From contig NZ_MVIV01000001.1 in assembly GCF_002072175.1 (NCBI RefSeq), positions 62,001-126,000 of the forward strand: DNA of 64,000 nucleotides, given 5' to 3'. A program made the translations under genes and the position numbers. This stretch comes from Actinomyces gaoshouyii. Lineage in GTDB: Bacteria > Actinomycetota > Actinomycetes > Actinomycetales > Actinomycetaceae. The first letter of the stretch is position 1; every line of letters begins with the position of its first letter. The notes beneath the pieces are model-generated. The model ran no database searches, was not told the DNA's origin, and saw only the letters and a list, made by a program, of their open reading frames with translations. Positions 1-9,051 of this stretch are shown here, in pieces.

Positions 1-431
1 TGCGGCTGGCCGCGCCGGGCGCGAGCGAGGAGGAGGTGCGGCGGGCCTGCCAGGACGCCGGGATCCATGACGACATCATGGCCCTGGAGTCCGGTTACGG
101 CACGATGATCGGCGAGCGCGGGGCCTCGCTGTCCGGCGGCCAGCGCCAGCGGCTCGCGCTGGCCCGGGCGCTGCTGGTCCAGCCCGGGGTCGTCGTCCTG
201 GACGAGTTCACCTCGCACCTGGACCCGGCGCTCGACGCCCGGGTGCGCTCCCGCGTGCGCAAGCGCCTGGCGGGCACGACGGTCGTGGAGATCACGCACC
301 GCCTGCAGTGGGTGGGCGAGGCGGACCACGTGGCCGTTCTCGACGGCGGACGCGTCGTTGAGCAGGGCGCCCCCGCCGCGCTCATGTCGGCCGGCGGGGA
401 GCTCGCCAGGCTCATGGCCCGTCAGGCGTGA
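1..431 (+). CDS. ABC transporter ATP-binding domain, C-terminal part (5' end outside window)
   Basis: This is the C-terminal end of an ABC ATPase whose frame is already open at base 3. It contains the signature LSGGQRQRLALARALL, then the Walker B strand VVVLDEFTSHLD and the H-loop EITHRL. The Walker A motif lies upstream of the window. Loops of this kind usually belong to exporter-type ABC proteins (fused permease-ATPase, for example CydC/CydD or multidrug type), but the membrane half is not visible, so substrate and direction are unknown. DEFTSHLD differs from the usual DEPTSALD. It converges on the symporter gene, with 26 bases between the stops. Confidence 0.85.
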   Translation, partial: RLAAPGASEEEVRRACQDAGIHDDIMALESGYGTMIGERGASLSGGQRQRLALARALLVQPGVVVLDEFTSHLDPALDARVRSRVRKRLAGTTVVEITHRLQWVGEADHVAVLDGGRVVEQGAPAALMSAGGELARLMARQA

Positions 432-457
432 GGAACGGCTGCGGCCCCGACTCGGCC

Positions 458-1807
458 TCAGTCACCGGGATTGCCCGCGGCGGCGCTGGAGGCGGCCAGC
501 TCCTCGGGGCTGACAACACCCTCGACGCTCACGCCGTCGAGGTAGGCCATGCCGTCGAAGGCGAGCTCACGGGCGTTCTCCGGGTCCCCCTCGTGGCCGA
601 GGCGGCCATCGGCGAAGCGGTCGATGGTGATGGCGATGGCCGCGTCGCCAGTGACATTGGTGGCGGTGCCGAAGGAGTCCATGGCGATGTACGTGGCGAA
701 CATGAGGCCGACCTGGGCGTCGTTGAAGCCCAGCATGGAGGCGATGAGGCCCGAAGCCGCGGCGATGGCGCCACCGGGGACGCCGGGGGCCGCGACCATC
801 GTGACGCCGAGCATGAAGATGAAGCCGATCCACTGGGCGGCGCTGATCGTCAGGCCCTGGGTGAAGGCGATGGCGAAGGCGAAGGCGAAGATCTTCGACG
901 TCGAGCCGGCCAGGTGGATCGTGGCGCACAGGGGGATGACGAAGGAGGCGACGGCGTCGGACACGCCCAGCTTCTTGGTCTGGCGCAGCGTGACCGGGAT
1001 GGTCGCCGCGGAGGAGGAGGTGCCCAGGGCCGTCATGTAGGCGGGCAGCAGCGTGAGAATGGCCTTGAGCGGGTTCTTGCGGCCGATGGCCCCGGCGGCG
1101 GTGTACTGGCAGGCCAGGATGACGACCTCGAGGACGAGAACGACGACGACCACGCGCACGAGGGTCCTCATGACCGCCCATGCCTCGCCCGTGTAGGCGA
1201 AGTTGAGGAAGATGCCGAAGATGTGCAGCGGCAGGAGGGGGATGATGATCGTCTCGATGAGGCGGGTGATGATGGCGCGGAACTCGATGAATCCCTTGCG
1301 CAGCACGCCGCGGGGCACGAGCGAGAGGCCGATGCCCATGACGAAGCTGAGGATGAGGGCGGTCAGGACCTCCACTGGCGGGGCGATCTCAAGAGTGAAG
1401 AAGCTCTCCAGGGCACTCCCGGGCTCGGAGACGTCGCCGAGCATCACCCCGGACAGGAGCGAGGGGAACAGGGCCGCGCAGGTCGCATAGGTGACGAAGC
1501 CCGCGAAGAGGGTGGAGGCGTACGCGACGGCGGTGGTGACGCCCAGCCACTTGCCGGCCCCGCGCCCGAGGTCGGCGATGGCCGGGGTGACCAGGCCGAT
1601 GATGATCAGCGGGATCGCGAATTTGAGGAACTGGCTGAAGACCGCCGAGAAGGTGGCGAAGCCGCGGCCAACGGGGGCGGGGATGATGGGGTGGCCGCCC
1701 ACGCGAATCGAGCCGAGGGCCACGGCAAGCAGGATCGCGACAATCACCCACAGGAGAATGCCGCCCTTCATGCGGCACTTGCGCGCGACGGGCTGTGCGT
1801 TGGACAT
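458..1807 (-). CDS. Dicarboxylate/amino acid:cation symporter (DAACS/SDF family)
   Basis: This 449-residue polytopic membrane protein probably takes up a dicarboxylate or small amino acid with Na+ or H+. The family's serine-rich hairpin is seen as GTSSSAATIPVT (about 262-273), followed by a PGVPGG loop (341-346) and DSFGTATNVTGD (377-388), which replaces the usual NMDGT-type substrate/cation motif. The SSS and xxGTATN pattern is closest to SstT-like (serine/threonine) members, but the substrate cannot be fixed. I chose the ATG at 1807 because GGAAGG lies just upstream and the protein begins as family members do; the open frame continues upstream with arginine-rich shadow sequence. It is the last gene of a minus-strand run after purH and DUF3017, separated by 149 bases, and may have its own promoter. 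Confidence 0.88.
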   Translation of the reverse strand: MSNAQPVARKCRMKGGILLWVIVAILLAVALGSIRVGGHPIIPAPVGRGFATFSAVFSQFLKFAIPLIIIGLVTPAIADLGRGAGKWLGVTTAVAYASTLFAGFVTYATCAALFPSLLSGVMLGDVSEPGSALESFFTLEIAPPVEVLTALILSFVMGIGLSLVPRGVLRKGFIEFRAIITRLIETIIIPLLPLHIFGIFLNFAYTGEAWAVMRTLVRVVVVVLVLEVVILACQYTAAGAIGRKNPLKAILTLLPAYMTALGTSSSAATIPVTLRQTKKLGVSDAVASFVIPLCATIHLAGSTSKIFAFAFAIAFTQGLTISAAQWIGFIFMLGVTMVAAPGVPGGAIAAASGLIASMLGFNDAQVGLMFATYIAMDSFGTATNVTGDAAIAITIDRFADGRLGHEGDPENARELAFDGMAYLDGVSVEGVVSPEELAASSAAAGNPGD

Positions 1808-1956
1808 GTTGGGGCCTTCCAGATACCGGGGGATCGCCGCGTGAGCGCGATAACCGTGACAGCGGGGCAGAATCGCATAGTCGGGCCTGCGCGGGCCGGG
1901 GCGTCTGCCATCCGGGATGGGATGCCGCCCGGTTGGCACCCTCCGGCCCGTAGGCC

Positions 1957-2334
1957 TCAGCCGGAAATGCGCGGGAGGTCCGCGTAGGGGGCCAGTACGA
2001 GGAGCGCCAGGGCGAGCAGTGCCCCGAAGAGGACGTCGAAGAGCCGCGAGCGCGCGGAGATCCAGGTGCCCTGGGGACGCTGGAAGCGCATGACGACGAG
2101 GGTGAGGAGCAGGGCCACCAGCGCGATAACGCCGAGCCGCTGGTGCCCCAGCAGGCTGCTGGCGGGAACGACGGTGAGGCTCACCGCCACGGTGACGACG
2201 CCGGCGATCCGGTAGGTCTGATGGGCGCGGCTGCACGGTGGAGCCACGCCCCGTCGGGGGCGCTCATCAGCGGGTCCCGCCGAGGACCCGCCCGTGGTGC
2301 TGGCGCCGGCGGCGCTGTCCCGCTCCTGGCTCAC
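1957..2334 (-). CDS. DUF3017 family small membrane protein
   Basis: This 125-residue protein has a charged, proline-rich N-terminus of about 40 residues and then three hydrophobic helices (about 43-60, 66-86 and 102-118). It fits DUF3017, a family of unknown function found in Actinobacteria, where the gene commonly follows purH and folD. Here it lies about 105 bases downstream of purH on the same strand, while folD has moved elsewhere in the window. The start is a GTG with no strong Shine-Dalgarno, so the N-terminus is uncertain. It is probably co-transcribed with purH and thus under the same ZTP riboswitch. Confidence 0.7.
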   Translation of the reverse strand: MSQERDSAAGASTTGGSSAGPADERPRRGVAPPCSRAHQTYRIAGVVTVAVSLTVVPASSLLGHQRLGVIALVALLLTLVVMRFQRPQGTWISARSRLFDVLFGALLALALLVLAPYADLPRISG

Positions 2335-2439
2335 GCGCCCACCCTATCGCCCGTTCCGGTCGCGGCCCGGCCGCACCGGGCCGCGCCAGGCCGAACTGGG
2401 AGCGGCGGGTCCTGTCATGCCGGGGCGGGCGCCACGGCC

Positions 2440-4227
2440 TCAGTGGAAGAAGTGGCGCCGCCCGGTGAGGTACATGGTCACGCCCGCGGCCTTGGCTGCG
2501 GCGATGACCTCCTCGTCGCGGATGGAGCCGCCGGGCTGGACGACTGCGCGCACACCGGCGTCGATGAGGACCTGCAGGCCATCGGCGAAGGGGAAGAAGG
2601 CATCGGAGGCGGCCACGGCCCCCCGGGCGCGCTCGGGGGCGGAGCCGGTGAGGATCTGGGCGGCGTCGCCCCCGCCGACGGCCCCGGTCTGCCCGGTCGC
2701 GGCGGCGGGCGCCGCGGCGTCGCCGGTGGAGCGGGCGCCGAGCGTGTTGGCGCGCTCGACGGCCAGGCGGCAGGAGTCGACGCGGTTGACCTGGCCCATG
2801 CCCACGCCCACGGTGGCCCCGCCGGAGGCCAGCAGGATGGCGTTGGACTTGACCGAGCGGATGGCGCGCCAGGCGAAGCGGAGGTCGGCGAGGGTGGCCT
2901 CATCGGCGGGGCGGCCGGCGGCGAGGGTCCATGCGGCGGGGTCGTCGTCACCGGCCTGATAGGCGTCGCGCTCCTGGATGACGGCGCCCCCGGAGATCTG
3001 CCTGATCTCCCATCCCTCGCGCTCGGGCGCCTCGACGGCGAGGATGCGCAGGTTCTTCTTGGCCCTGAGGATCTCCAGGGCCTCGTCCTCGAAGGCGGGA
3101 GCGACCACGACCTCGGTGAAGATCGGCTTGATCTGATGCGCCATGGCGGCGGTGACGGTGGCGTTGGTGGCGATGACGCCGCCGAAGGCGGACACGGGGT
3201 CGCAAGCATGGGCGAGGCGGTGGGCCTGCGCGACATCACCACTGGGGCTGATGGCCACGCCGCAGGGGTTGGCGTGCTTGATGATGGCCACGCAGACCTC
3301 GCCGTCATGGTCGTAGGCGGCGCGCAGGGCGGCGTCGGCGTCCGTGTAGTTGTTGTAGCTCATGGCCTTGCCGGACAGCTGCCGGGCCTTGGCCACTCCT
3401 CCGCGCGCCCCCGGGGCGGTGTAGACGGCGGCGCCCTGATGGGGGTTCTCGCCGTAGCGCAGGGCGGCGAGGCGCTCGTAAGCGGCACCGACGTAGGCGG
3501 GGGGCGCGGCCGGGCCCTCGGCATCGGCCGCACTGCCGGGGCCGGCCTCTGCGCCGTCGGCCTCGGTCTGCTGAGCGAACCAGGTGGCGACGGCGGCGTC
3601 GTAGGCGGCGGTGCGGGCGTAGGCGGCCGCGGCGAGGCGGCGGCGCTGGGCGAGGGAGAATCCGCCATCGGCGATGGCCTGGACGGCCTCGGCGTACTGG
3701 TCGGGGGAGGTCAGGACAGCGACGCCGGGGTGGTTCTTGGCGGCGGCGCGGACCATGGAGGGACCGCCGATGTCGATCTGCTCGACGCAGGCGTCGAAGG
3801 GAGCGCCGGAGGCGACGGTGGCAGTGAAGGGGTAGAGGTTGACGACGACGAGATCGAGGGGGGCCACGCCCAGGGAGCCGAGCTGGGCGAGGTGGTCGGG
3901 CTTGCGGCGGTCGGCGAGGATGCCGGCGTGGATGCGCGGGTGGAGGGTCTTGACGCGGCCCTCGAGGCACTCGGGGAAGCCGGTGACCCGCTCGACGCCG
4001 GTGACCGCGATACCCGCGGCGGCGATGGTGGCGGCCGTGGAGCCGGTGGAGACGATCTCGACGCCGGCGGCGGCCAGGGCGGTGGCGAGCTCGACGAGAC
4101 CGGTCTTGTCGTAGACCGAGACGAGCGCGCGGCGCACGGGGACGATATCGGGATTGACAAGTCCCTCGGTGGGGACGTGGGCGGTGGGCACGGTGGTCGA
4201 GGCTGCGGGGGCCGGTGAGGCGGTCAC
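2440..4227 (-). CDS. purH: Bifunctional AICAR transformylase/IMP cyclohydrolase PurH
   Basis: PurH catalyses the last two steps of IMP synthesis in the cytoplasm: formylation of AICAR with 10-formyl-THF, then ring closure. The N-terminal MGS-like cyclohydrolase domain opens with [15 protein letters not shown]. The transformylase domain shows [37 protein letters not shown] and the C-terminal FPFADGL and QPGGSIRD. Start: GTG at 4227 with AGGAG six bases upstream. An upstream ATG at 4287 would run into the riboswitch and is rejected, leaving 595 residues. The family is usually near 520; the extra length comes from an N-terminal tail and an Ala/Gly-rich insertion (roughly [16 protein letters not shown] to PERARGA) between the [10 protein letters not shown] and DAFFPF motifs. 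Confidence 0.96.
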   Translation of the reverse strand: MTASPAPAASTTVPTAHVPTEGLVNPDIVPVRRALVSVYDKTGLVELATALAAAGVEIVSTGSTAATIAAAGIAVTGVERVTGFPECLEGRVKTLHPRIHAGILADRRKPDHLAQLGSLGVAPLDLVVVNLYPFTATVASGAPFDACVEQIDIGGPSMVRAAAKNHPGVAVLTSPDQYAEAVQAIADGGFSLAQRRRLAAAAYARTAAYDAAVATWFAQQTEADGAEAGPGSAADAEGPAAPPAYVGAAYERLAALRYGENPHQGAAVYTAPGARGGVAKARQLSGKAMSYNNYTDADAALRAAYDHDGEVCVAIIKHANPCGVAISPSGDVAQAHRLAHACDPVSAFGGVIATNATVTAAMAHQIKPIFTEVVVAPAFEDEALEILRAKKNLRILAVEAPEREGWEIRQISGGAVIQERDAYQAGDDDPAAWTLAAGRPADEATLADLRFAWRAIRSVKSNAILLASGGATVGVGMGQVNRVDSCRLAVERANTLGARSTGDAAAPAAATGQTGAVGGGDAAQILTGSAPERARGAVAASDAFFPFADGLQVLIDAGVRAVVQPGGSIRDEEVIAAAKAAGVTMYLTGRRHFFH

Positions 4228-4259
4228 AAGGGGCTCCTGTGGTTCCGGGGGTCGGCGGG

Positions 4260-4340
4260 ACGCCCAGGCGGGCGACGTCCCCTCCACATGGGGCGGCGGC
4301 CACTCCCCGGTGGTGCCCCACCCTCGCCAGTCGCGACCAG
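4260..4340 (-). promoter_or_regulatory. ZTP (pfl) riboswitch upstream of purH
   Basis: Read on the minus strand, the purH leader contains all three conserved blocks of the ZTP/ZMP riboswitch: CGCGACUGGCG (bases 4335-4325), CACCGGGGAG in the middle and CGCCUGGGC near the end (about 4270-4262). ZTP riboswitches sense Z nucleotides that accumulate when 10-formyl-THF is short, and they turn on purine and one-carbon genes. The aptamer ends about 35 bases before the GTG, and no U-rich terminator follows it, so control of translation initiation is the likelier mechanism (inference). A second copy with the same blocks precedes glyA. Confidence 0.9.
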
Positions 4341-4382
4341 TCCCAGGCTAGCGCGCTCCCGCCCCGCCCCGCCACATCACGC

Positions 4383-4462
4383 CGAGGCCGGTCGAAAATA
4401 GGGGCGAGACCGGTTCCCCGCACCCTGCCAACCGGTCTCGATCACTATTTCGACCGGTCTCG
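4383..4462. repeat. GAGACCGGTC 22-bp repeat, inverted pair (probable prfB terminator)
   Basis: Two head-to-tail units (22-bp period, starts at 4383 and 4405) face two inverted units (4462-4441 and 4440-4430). They form an imperfect 33-base inverted repeat around the loop 4416-4429. Each unit begins CGAGACCGGTCGA (one G-for-A change in the first). The element lies between the prfB stop and the purH leader and could terminate prfB transcription. The same unit recurs at about 32717, 45712 and 50332, always at a gene 3' end. Confidence 0.75.
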
Positions 4463-4497
4463 GGTTAAGAGCGAAGGACAGGGGCACGGGGCGCGGA

Positions 4498-5616
4498 TCA
4501 GTCCTCGGTCTGCTCCTGCTGCTTGCGCCAGCGGATGCCGGCGTCGATGAAGCCGTCGATGTCGCCGTCGAAGACGGAGTCGGGGTTGCCGACCTCGTAG
4601 TTGGTGCGCAGGTCCTTGACCATCTGGTACGGGTTGAGGACGTAGGAGCGCATCTGGTCGCCCCAGGAGGCCTTGATGTCCCCGGCGAGCTCCTTCTTCT
4701 TGGCGTCCTCCTCCTGCTGCTTGAGCAGGAGGAGCCGGGACTGCAGGACACGCATGGCCGCCGCACGATTCTGGATCTGCGACTTCTCGTCCTGCATGGA
4801 GACCACGAGGCCCGTGGGCAGGTGGGTGATGCGCACGGCGGAGTCGGTGGTGTTGACGGACTGGCCGCCTGGCCCCGACGAGCGGAAGACGTCGATGCGG
4901 ATGTCGGTCTCGGGGACGTCGATGTGGTCGGTGGACTCGATGAGCGGGATGACCTCGACGGCGGCGAAGGAGGTCTGGCGGCGCCCCTGATTGTCGAAGG
5001 GGCTGATGCGCACGAGGCGGTGCGTGCCGCCCTCCACCGACAGGGTGCCGTAGGCGTAAGGGGCGTGGACCTCGAAGGTCACGGACTTCAGCCCGGCCTC
5101 CTCGGCGTAGGAGGTGTTGAGGACCTTGACGGCGTAGTCGTGGCGCTCGGCCCAGCGCGTGTACATGCGCAGGAGCATCTCGGCGAAGTCGGCAGCATCG
5201 ACTCCCCCGGCGCCCGAGCGGATGGTGACGACGGCGTCGCGCTGGTCGTACTCGCCGCTCAGCAGGGTGCGGATCTCCAGGTCGGCCAGGTCCTTGGAGA
5301 TGGCGGCGAGGTCGGCCTCGGCCTCGGCGAGGATCTCCGCGGCGTCGTCGCCCTCCTCCCCGGCGAGCTCGACCATCGTCCCGAGATCGTCGATGCGCTC
5401 GCCCAGCTCCTCGACGCGTTTGAGATCCGCCTGGGCGTGGGACAGGGCGGAGGTGACCACCTGGGCGGCGTCCGGGTCGTCCCACAGATCTGGGGCGGCA
5501 GCGGACTCGCTCAACTCGACGATGCGGGCGCGCAGGGCGTCGGGGTCGGTCACCGCGGCGATGGAGGCGTAGGTGTGTCGGAGTCGTTCGATCTGCACGG
5601 GGAAGTCAATGGCCAC
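4498..5616 (-). CDS. prfB: Peptide chain release factor 2
   Basis: This 372-residue class I release factor recognises UGA and UAA stop codons. It shows the SPF anticodon tripeptide ([11 protein letters not shown], residues 205-207) and the catalytic GGQ loop ([20 protein letters not shown] at 250-252). Length is normal. There is no in-frame stop and no programmed +1 frameshift of the kind seen in enterobacterial prfB, as expected for Actinobacteria. The start is a GTG at 5616 with a poor Shine-Dalgarno. In many Actinobacteria ftsE-ftsX-smpB follow prfB; here the gene is followed by the inverted repeat and purH. Confidence 0.96.
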   Translation of the reverse strand: MAIDFPVQIERLRHTYASIAAVTDPDALRARIVELSESAAAPDLWDDPDAAQVVTSALSHAQADLKRVEELGERIDDLGTMVELAGEEGDDAAEILAEAEADLAAISKDLADLEIRTLLSGEYDQRDAVVTIRSGAGGVDAADFAEMLLRMYTRWAERHDYAVKVLNTSYAEEAGLKSVTFEVHAPYAYGTLSVEGGTHRLVRISPFDNQGRRQTSFAAVEVIPLIESTDHIDVPETDIRIDVFRSSGPGGQSVNTTDSAVRITHLPTGLVVSMQDEKSQIQNRAAAMRVLQSRLLLLKQQEEDAKKKELAGDIKASWGDQMRSYVLNPYQMVKDLRTNYEVGNPDSVFDGDIDGFIDAGIRWRKQQEQTED

Positions 5617-5697
5617 TCGGCAAGACTACAAGACTAGTCGATCCGGGGTCGGGCGGTGGCGGGGCCACGCGTCGCGGCGCGGGAGGCGCCGTCCGCA

Positions 5698-6615
5698 TCA
5701 GCCCATGACGGTGCCCAGGGGGATCGTCTGCTCCAGCAGCGCTGCCAGGACCGCGCGCACCGCCGGCCCGGGCTCGGTGCGCGTGGCGCGATGGCGCACG
5801 ACGAGCTGTCGGGCCCCGATGCCCGGCAGCCGAGTGATGTGCAGGTCATCGGGGATGACGCTGCTGCGCACGGCGAGCTCGGGGAGGAGCGCGTAGCCCA
5901 ATCCCGCATGGGCCATGGCGAGCACGACGTCGTAGTCGTAGCCCACGTGCCGAGTGGCCAGGGGGACTCCGAGTTGCCTGGACAGGCGGGCGAGCGCGAA
6001 CGCCCCGGCGGTGGAGGGATCAAGAGCGATCCAGGTGGCGCCGGTCAGGTCCGCCAGCGACGCCGGCACGGCGCTGCCCGGCGGGACGACGACGAGCCAG
6101 GACTCATCGAGGATCGGCACATCGCCGAGACCTCGGGGGGCCGGCGGAAGGGCACGGGCGTCGCGCTCCAGGAGGAGCAGGTCGAGCTCGCCGCGGCGCA
6201 GGCGGGCCAGGCCCGCGCGCTCCTCGACCTCCTCGATGATGACGTCGAGCCCGGGGCGGTTGACCTCCAGGTCGGCGATGAGGGGCAGGAGGATGGCGCG
6301 CACGGCGGTGGCGAAGGAGCCCACGCGGACTGTCCCCGTGGGGCTGGCGCCGTCGAGTCCGGCGAGCTTGCGCTGAGCCTCTGCGAGCTCTCCCTCGATG
6401 CGCTCGGCGGTCTCAGCCAGGACTCGGCCCGCCTCAGTGAGCACCGATCCGGTGGGCGCGCGATCCATGAGGCGGGCGCCGGTCTCCTCCTCCAGAAGGC
6501 GGACGTGCTGGGACACGGCGGAGGGGCTCATATGTAACGAATCCGCAGCTGCGACCACCCCTCCGGAGCGCTGGACGGCGAGGAGGACGGACATCCGGCG
6601 AGGCGACAGGTTCAT
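5698..6615 (-). CDS. LysR family transcriptional regulator
   Basis: This 305-residue regulator has an N-terminal winged HTH (residues about 1-60, with AAADSLHMSPSAVSQHVRLL) and a periplasmic-binding-like effector domain (about 90-300). LysR proteins bind DNA as oligomers and commonly control a divergent neighbour. The only divergent gene is the CBU_0592-like membrane protein that starts 73 bases away, so that gene is the first candidate target (inference). The start ATG at 6615 gives the standard length. The co-inducer is unknown. Confidence 0.92.
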   Translation of the reverse strand: MNLSPRRMSVLLAVQRSGGVVAAADSLHMSPSAVSQHVRLLEEETGARLMDRAPTGSVLTEAGRVLAETAERIEGELAEAQRKLAGLDGASPTGTVRVGSFATAVRAILLPLIADLEVNRPGLDVIIEEVEERAGLARLRRGELDLLLLERDARALPPAPRGLGDVPILDESWLVVVPPGSAVPASLADLTGATWIALDPSTAGAFALARLSRQLGVPLATRHVGYDYDVVLAMAHAGLGYALLPELAVRSSVIPDDLHITRLPGIGARQLVVRHRATRTEPGPAVRAVLAALLEQTIPLGTVMG

Positions 6616-6688
6616 GAAGTAAAACTACATCCCCTATACAGATACCTGCGATTGATCTTCATCGCGAAGGGGGCCAGGATCATCCCCC

Positions 6689-7120
6689 GTGACCCATCTC
6701 GTTCCCTCCCTCCTGTCCCTGGCCGGTTGGCTCGGCGCCGCCGAGCTCCTCTGGGCGTACGCCCTCATCTCGTCGGGCAAGCTGGCCGGTGATTCCCTCA
6801 AGTACCAGGCCCTCAACATCTCGGGCTCGATCATGCTCATGGTCAACTGCGCCTCCTCGGGCGCCTGGCCGAGCGTCGTCGCGAACCTCTTCTACCTGGT
6901 GGTCGGCATCAACGTGCTCCTGACCGTCAAGCGCGCCTACATCGCCGGCCTCGTGCGCCGCGAGGCGGCCGCCGTCTCCGCCCGCTGGCAGCGCCCGGGG
7001 CTGGCGGGCCCCGCCACCGCCCCGGCCGCACGGGTGCTTCCGGCACCCACGGCCGAGGCGACGGCGATGCCCACTGGTCAGGCGGCGTCGGCCGCCGCTC
7101 TCCTGAGCACCGCCGCCTGA
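6689..7120 (+). CDS. CBU_0592-like small membrane protein
   Basis: This 143-residue protein has an N-terminal membrane block of about 90 residues (WLGAAELLWAYALI, then NISGSIMLMVN, then NLFYLVVGINVLLTV) resembling the CBU_0592-like family of unknown function. An Ala/Pro-rich cytoplasmic tail follows. The start is GTG at 6689. It is divergent from the LysR gene across a 73-base shared promoter region. I see no catalytic motif. A dispersed repeat block (7129-7238) separates it from the convergent Tad operon. Confidence 0.7.
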   Translation: MTHLVPSLLSLAGWLGAAELLWAYALISSGKLAGDSLKYQALNISGSIMLMVNCASSGAWPSVVANLFYLVVGINVLLTVKRAYIAGLVRREAAAVSARWQRPGLAGPATAPAARVLPAPTAEATAMPTGQAASAAALLSTAA

Positions 7121-7128
7121 CCGAGCCG

Positions 7129-7238
7129 CCCATCGACTGGTGCGCGCTCCGCACCGGGCGGTGCCGCACGCGCCGAACGGTGTGAGCTGCCCGCACCGGT
7201 GGGTGCGAATGGCACCGGTGAGCGCGCATCGCGCGGTT
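7129..7238. repeat. CACCGGTG-type intergenic repeat block, copy 1
   Basis: Short palindromic units of the form CACCGGTGGGTGCG start near 7131, 7152, 7171, 7194 and 7213 (spacings 21, 19, 23, 19). The segment reading GCCCGCACCGGTGGGTGCGA is shared exactly with the copy near 52811. The block fills the gap between two convergent genes. It may end transcription from both sides, but there is no U-tract. Confidence 0.65.
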
Positions 7239-7249
7239 CCCTGTCCGTC

Positions 7250-7798
7250 TCAGGGCCCCGTCGTCGTCCGGGCCGACCCAGTGGCACTGATGTCGAAGCC
7301 CTCGAAGGGCAGCAGCCCCCAGGGCAGGACGGGCGGGCGCGAGTGGCCGCTGAGGGTGACGACGGCGATCCTCCCATCCTCGGCGTGGGCATCGCTGACA
7401 CCCACATCGCTCAGGCCCCCGGCGCTCGCCACTCCCAGCTCGGCCTGGGAGGCGAGGTCGTCGACGGCTGCGCTGCGCACGGAGGCGTCGTCCATGGCCA
7501 CGGGCGCGGCGGGAAGGCCGCCCGCGTAATAGCCGCCGGGCGCGGTATTGCCCGCCCCCGCCACCGCGGCGGAGTCCGCCATGGCGGTCAGGCGCTTGAC
7601 GTCCAAGTAGACGGAGGTCACCGACGCGATGCCGAGGATGAGGGCGAGCACGACGGCGATCATGCCGATCCCGAGCAGCATGGCCTGGCCGTCCTCGGCC
7701 GCGCAGCGACGGCGCAGCGCCCTGAGGCGCCGTCGCCAGGGGGCGGGCGCCGAGAGCGCGGGTGAGCCCGTGGCGGCACGGGCATTGTTGTGCCTCAT
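7250..7798 (-). CDS. TadG-like pilus assembly protein
   Basis: This 182-residue protein has a TadG-type N-terminal segment. A basic stretch is followed by EDGQAMLLGIGMIAVVLALILGI (split here as EDGQA plus a hydrophobic helix, about 36-58) and DVKRLTAMADSAAVAGA, the typical run after the helix in Flp pilus minor pilin-like proteins. It is the last gene of the Tad operon and its ATG overlaps the stop of the upstream tadE by four bases. It probably acts at the membrane in pilus assembly or as a pseudopilin. The remaining C-terminal 110 residues have no recognised motif. Confidence 0.75.
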   Translation of the reverse strand: MRHNNARAATGSPALSAPAPWRRRLRALRRRCAAEDGQAMLLGIGMIAVVLALILGIASVTSVYLDVKRLTAMADSAAVAGAGNTAPGGYYAGGLPAAPVAMDDASVRSAAVDDLASQAELGVASAGGLSDVGVSDAHAEDGRIAVVTLSGHSRPPVLPWGLLPFEGFDISATGSARTTTGP

Positions 7799-8274
7799 CG
7801 ATCACCCCCTGAGGCCGGGACGCCATTCTCGATAGTGCTCACGGGGCGCACGGCGGAGATCGTGACGAGATCGTCACCGATCCCGGTCGCGGACACGAGC
7901 GGCAGGTCGACTCCCACCTCCACGCGCACGGCCCTGGGCCGGGCGCAGGCGGAGTCCTCGCAGTCGAGGGCGAGCGCGGTGGCGGGGTCGTCGTCGAGCC
8001 CTTGATCGGCCAAGGCGAGGCCGACGGCGGCACGGGCGCGGGCCGGCCCCAGGCCATCGGCGTCACCCGCGCTGGACTCCATGGCGCGGGCGGCGGAGTC
8101 GGCGGCGCTGGCCACGGCAAATGAGGCCGCCTGGGCCTGGGCGAGGGCGACGATGAGGTAGAGGATCGGCACGACGATGACCACGCTCCATCCGATGAAC
8201 TCGACCGTCGCACTGCCCCGCTCGGCTCCCCCGCCCGGCACGGTGAGCCACCGGGCCCTCGCCAGCCGGCTCAT
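7795..8274 (-). CDS. TadE family pseudopilin (second copy)
   Basis: This 159-residue protein has the TadE hallmark GSATVEF (about 20-26), a hydrophobic helix IGWSVVIVVPILYLIVALA and AQAASFAVASAADSAARAME. TadE/F proteins are processed pseudopilins that support Flp fibre assembly. The C-terminal domain has a Cys pair (about 104 and 109, CEDSAC), possibly a disulfide outside the cell. Its ATG overlaps the preceding gene's stop by four bases, and its own stop overlaps the tadG-like start by four, so translation is probably coupled along the operon. Confidence 0.82.
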   Translation of the reverse strand: MSRLARARWLTVPGGGAERGSATVEFIGWSVVIVVPILYLIVALAQAQAASFAVASAADSAARAMESSAGDADGLGPARARAAVGLALADQGLDDDPATALALDCEDSACARPRAVRVEVGVDLPLVSATGIGDDLVTISAVRPVSTIENGVPASGGDR

Positions 8275-8744
8275 GGCGTCGCGCCCGCTCGGGCGAGGGC
8301 CGACTCATCGAGGGCGTGACCGCTCACGCGCAGGCTCCCGCCGGGGCCGAGCAGCCCGAGGACGGGCATGGGTGCGCTCGCCTCGACCTCCACCACGGGC
8401 AGACCATCGCGAACCACGCGGCGGACCCGCACATCCGTGACGTAGTCGTCGGCGAGGGCGGCGCCCGTCAGGGCGCGGACGCGCGCGGTAGCCTCCTCCT
8501 CGGTGCCTCCCGCCAGCGCGGCGCGCCTGGCGCCCTCGCCCGCGGCATCAGTGAGGACATTGCGGGCGTAGAGCCCCAGCGCGAGCTGGAGGAGGGCGAT
8601 GGCCACCGCGATGACGAGGGCGCCGACCATGACGAACTCGGCGATCGCCGAACCCTCCTCACCGCTCCCCCGCCCAGGGGCACGGCGGCATCGGGGCAGG
8701 CGCGGGACGTCGAGCCGACGCGGGCCGCGGATCTCAAATCGCAC
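8271..8744 (-). CDS. TadE family pseudopilin (first copy)
   Basis: This 157-residue TadE-like protein shows GSAIAEFVMVGALVIAVAIA with a conserved Glu at the start of the helix, then LGLYARNVLTDAAGEGARRAAL, the typical TadE continuation. The start is GTG at 8744, inside the end of flp (11-base overlap). It sits between flp and a second tadE-like gene, an order common in actinobacterial Tad loci. A role in pilus biogenesis at the membrane is inferred from family and context. Confidence 0.83.
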   Translation of the reverse strand: MRFEIRGPRRLDVPRLPRCRRAPGRGSGEEGSAIAEFVMVGALVIAVAIALLQLALGLYARNVLTDAAGEGARRAALAGGTEEEATARVRALTGAALADDYVTDVRVRRVVRDGLPVVEVEASAPMPVLGLLGPGGSLRVSGHALDESALARAGATP

Positions 8745-9000
8745 CGGTCACCTTGTTCATCGCGGAGGTGAAGATGTTGACGAGCGCGGGACCGGCCACG
8801 GTCCACAGGGCGACGACGAGTCCGGCGGTCATGAGCGTGACGAGGACCCATCCGGGGACGTCGCCGCGCTCGGGCGAGAGCGCGCGGCCGGCTCGAACGG
8901 CAAGGGCCCTGGCGCGCCGGGCGCAGCCGAGCAGGGCGGCATCCAGTGAGTCGCTCAATCTGGCGGCGGCGCGCCGGACACTGCGGGAGGGGATGCTCAT
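8734..9000 (-). CDS. Flp-type pilin (small major pilin candidate)
   Basis: This 88-residue protein has a long basic leader and then RGDVPGWVLVTLMTAGLVVA, LWTVAGPALVNIFTSAMNKV, a single hydrophobic helix near the C-terminus as in Flp/Fap type IVb pilins. The size and position after tadC support it as the major pilin. The canonical G-(x4)-E processing site is not clear (RGDVPGW instead), so either it is divergent or cleavage differs. An AAAGGAA Shine-Dalgarno sits just before the ATG at 9000. No prepilin peptidase gene is visible in the window. Confidence 0.68.
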   Translation of the reverse strand: MSIPSRSVRRAAARLSDSLDAALLGCARRARALAVRAGRALSPERGDVPGWVLVTLMTAGLVVALWTVAGPALVNIFTSAMNKVTGAI

Positions 9001-9051
9001 GGTGGTTCCTTTCTTGGATAGGGGCGGGGATTGGGCTGCGGCTCCGGGCGG

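Noticed and set aside
428-1987. 519-codon plus-strand ORF opposite the symporter gene, and similar long ORFs at 2143-4218, 10979-12460, 17128-19704 and 37556-39334
   Set aside because: They are Gly/Asp/Arg-rich shadows of well-supported genes on the other strand, caused by high third-position G+C. None has family motifs.
4228-4287. Upstream ATG for purH at 4287
   Set aside because: It would place coding sequence inside the ZTP aptamer, while GTG 4227 has a good AGGAG.
4383-4462. CRISPR array
   Set aside because: The repeat units are only 22 bases apart with no unique spacers of 25-40 bases, and no cas genes are present.
4498-5616. Programmed frameshift in prfB
   Set aside because: The frame is continuous from GTG to stop and no internal UGA or shift site is present.
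6616-6688. Explicit -35/-10 promoter for the LysR/CBU_0592 divergent pair
   Set aside because: TATACA and TATAGG-like strings occur, but no convincing spacing to a -35 element was found on either strand.
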